This document shows positions 62,580 through 64,000 of a DNA stretch of 64,000 nucleotides, piece by piece. A program made the translations under genes and the position numbers. The notes under the pieces were generated by a model. The model had not been told where the DNA came from, made no database searches, and saw only the letters and a list, made by a program, of their open reading frames with translations. Source of the stretch: Mesorhizobium sp. STM 4661 (GTDB lineage: Bacteria > Pseudomonadota > Alphaproteobacteria > Rhizobiales > Rhizobiaceae); the NCBI RefSeq assembly GCF_000359125.1, contig NZ_CAAF010000087.1, forward strand, positions 40,906 to 104,905, given 5' to 3'. Each line of letters begins with the position of its first letter. Within the stretch, counting starts at the first letter, position 1.

Positions 62580-63470
62580 ATGCGAATCTTGTTCACGGGC
62601 GGTAGCGGCAAGGCGGGTCGGCATGTGGTGAACTATCTCGCGGAGACAGGCCACAAGGTAGCCAATGTCGACCGTACCCCCCTTCGGCATCCGAAGGTGC
62701 GCGACATGCTGGCGGATTTGACTGATCTGGGCCAAGTCTTTTCCCTGATGCAGACCTATGCCGACGACGGCGAGCTCGATGACGGAATCGGACACCGCGG
62801 TTTTGACGCGGTTGTGCATTTCGCAGCATCGGTACCCGCAGGGCATATTCCCGTGGATTCGGAAACGTTTCGGATCAACGTGATGTCTACCTACAACGTG
62901 CTGGAAGCGGCTGCAAAGATGAAGCTACGGAAAGTCATCGTGGCTTCCTCCGAGACGACCTACGGAATCTGCCTCACTGATGGCGTCGTTGATCCCAAGT
63001 GGCTACCGCTGGAAGAAGACTACCCGATCGATCCCGTTGATGCTTACGGCCTTTCCAAGCGAGTGAACGAGGTAACGGCCGAAGGGTTTCAGAGACGAAC
63101 GGGCGCGGACGTTTATGCGCTGCGGATTGGCAATGTCATGGAACCTTCCGACTACGCCAGGTTCCCAGGCTTTGCTGAGGATCCCGGCGCTCGGCGTAGA
63201 TTGACGTTTTCGTATATAGATGCTCGCGATTTAGGCCAGATAGTTGATCTGTGCTTGCGCAAAGACGGACTGGGTTTTCAGATTTTTAACGCAAGCAACG
63301 ATTCGAATTCGGTACCACAACCCAATTCCGAACTTCTGGCTCGCTTTTTCCCGACGGTCCCACTGCGGCGGCCGGTGGACGAGAACGAAGGACTGCTGTC
63401 GAACCGAAAGATCCGTGAAGTGCTTGGCTTCAAGGAGCAACACAACTGGCGGAAGTACGTCAAAATATGA
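62580..63470 (+). CDS. NAD-dependent epimerase/dehydratase family protein
   Basis: The 296-residue extended SDR has RILFTGGSGKAGRHVVNYL (cofactor), AASVPAGHIPVDSETFRINVMSTYNVLEAA, the catalytic SSETTYGI and YGLSKRVNE, and a long insert DDGELDDGIGH near residue 65. It resembles uronate dehydrogenase and UDP-sugar 4-epimerase relatives. The ATG at 62580 has AGAGG 9 bases upstream. It is the last gene before an IS remnant, following the orphan sugar-binding protein by about 290 bases. Sugar-acid or sugar-nucleotide oxidation is possible; the substrate is open. Confidence 0.83.
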   Translation: MRILFTGGSGKAGRHVVNYLAETGHKVANVDRTPLRHPKVRDMLADLTDLGQVFSLMQTYADDGELDDGIGHRGFDAVVHFAASVPAGHIPVDSETFRINVMSTYNVLEAAAKMKLRKVIVASSETTYGICLTDGVVDPKWLPLEEDYPIDPVDAYGLSKRVNEVTAEGFQRRTGADVYALRIGNVMEPSDYARFPGFAEDPGARRRLTFSYIDARDLGQIVDLCLRKDGLGFQIFNASNDSNSVPQPNSELLARFFPTVPLRRPVDENEGLLSNRKIREVLGFKEQHNWRKYVKI

Positions 63471-63900
63471 TGTGGCGCCTCGCTCCTAAGTCAGGCCCAT
63501 CAGCGGCTCGCGACCATTGGTGGTGTAGTGGAGCCATAGCGTGCTTTCGCGACAGCCAGATTCCAGCCTCCGCCATCCATTTGCGCAACGTCTCTCGCGA
63601 CACGACCAGGCCGTGGTTCGCCTCCAACTTCTCGGCCGCCAAGGTCGGCCCGAAGTCGAGATAGTGTTCCCGAACCAACTGAACCGCCAGTTCACCGATG
63701 CCGGCGACATATCGATGGTTCGACGGTCGTCCTCGAGCCTTGTGCCGAAGTGCTGCGGCGCCTTCGGCTCTGAACGCCTTCAGCAGACGCTGGACCTGAC
63801 GCGTCGTCATATCCAGCACATGCGCCGCCGAGACAACCGTCATGCGCCGCTCCAAAACCTTCGACAGCACCTCGATGCGTTGCAGCTCGCGCTCGCTCAT
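63460..63900 (-). mobile_element. truncated ISNCY-type transposase (N-terminal part)
   Basis: The 146-residue frame carries the N-terminal helix-turn-helix of an ISNCY-like transposase: MSERELQRIEVLSKVLERRM, SAAHVLDMTTRQVQRLLKAFRAEGAAALRHKARGRPSNHRY, and AEKLEANHGLVVSRETLRKWMAEAGIWLSRKHA. After about residue 118 the frame turns into unrelated sequence, so the catalytic DDE domain is missing. It overlaps the end of the epimerase gene by 11 bases. The outer end near 63940-64000 (TTAAAATGTCC on the minus strand) is a likely IS end. Confidence 0.75.
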
Positions 63901-64000
63901 TAAGATCAGTCCCAACCCGCCATCTCCCTCGCTCATCGACGAGCAGGGCGACATTCCTACTTTGCCAAACCCGGACATTTTAACTAAGCTCCTACAGTTG

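Noticed and set aside
1..64000. CRISPR array, tRNA, rRNA or riboswitch
   Set aside because: I looked for regularly spaced repeats and conserved RNA motifs and saw none. A tRNA scan and an Rfam search would be decisive.

Overview
The window looks like an accessory catabolic region of an alphaproteobacterium, probably of the order Hyphomicrobiales (Mesorhizobium- or Phyllobacteriaceae-like). The grounds are a GC-rich sequence with GC-rich third codon positions, the three-gene proton-translocating transhydrogenase layout (pntA/pntAB/pntB), many ribose-type ABC sugar importers with LysR regulators, and a truncated ISNCY-type transposase at the right edge. No rRNA, tRNA, CRISPR array or phage gene was recognised. 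The genus is an inference from family resemblance.

Layout. 1-8.5 kb: a zinc alcohol dehydrogenase, a YciI-like protein, a decayed SDR pseudogene, then a minus-strand operon of aldehyde dehydrogenase, SDR and TctB/TctA carboxylate transporter, divergent from LysR regulator 1. 9-16.7 kb: SDR, a fused two-NBD-plus-permease ABC protein, a second permease, a sugar-binding protein, a lactonase and LysR 2. 16.8-22.6 kb: a lone TctC binding protein, a fumarylacetoacetate-hydrolase-family enzyme, an HpcH/HpaI aldolase plus SDR pair, and an MFS exporter. 23.4-29 kb: a dehydrogenase with a doubled C-terminal domain, an Ldh2-type oxidoreductase, SDR, YciI, a racemase-like protein, and a different LysR. 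29-34.2 kb: a compact minus-strand operon of flavin monooxygenase, SDR, BKACE-type enzyme, carboxymuconolactone-decarboxylase-like protein and amidohydrolase. 34.9-49.2 kb: a zinc alcohol dehydrogenase, a complete ABC sugar importer, SDRs, PrpD, lactonase, 2-hydroxyacid dehydrogenase, aldehyde dehydrogenase, LysR 3 and a bicupin protein. 49.4-57.4 kb: aldolase, SDR and aldehyde dehydrogenase followed by a full L-threonate-type pathway (LtnD, OtnK, OtnC, OtnI) and another dehydrogenase. 57.6-60.8 kb: pntA-pntAB-pntB. 61.3-64 kb: an orphan sugar-binding protein, an epimerase-family dehydrogenase and the IS remnant.

How it fits together. The gene set is that of oxidative (non-phosphorylative) sugar and sugar-acid catabolism: import, SDR oxidation to a lactone, lactone opening, oxidation to keto acids, aldol or hydrolytic cleavage, aldehyde oxidation, and entry to central metabolism as pyruvate or dihydroxyacetone phosphate. 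No sugar-acid dehydratase (IlvD/EDD or enolase superfamily) is visible in the window, which leaves a gap in the classical route. Three LysR regulators are close paralogues. A LysR-box-like inverted repeat, ATAA(C/G)-N5-GTTAT, often with the extended half-site GGGTATAA, recurs in the intergenic regions before most of these units. This suggests that the whole 50-kb stretch is one co-regulated regulon, built partly by duplication: the aldolase-SDR pair, the binding proteins, lactonases, YciI proteins, LysRs and dehydrogenases all occur more than once.
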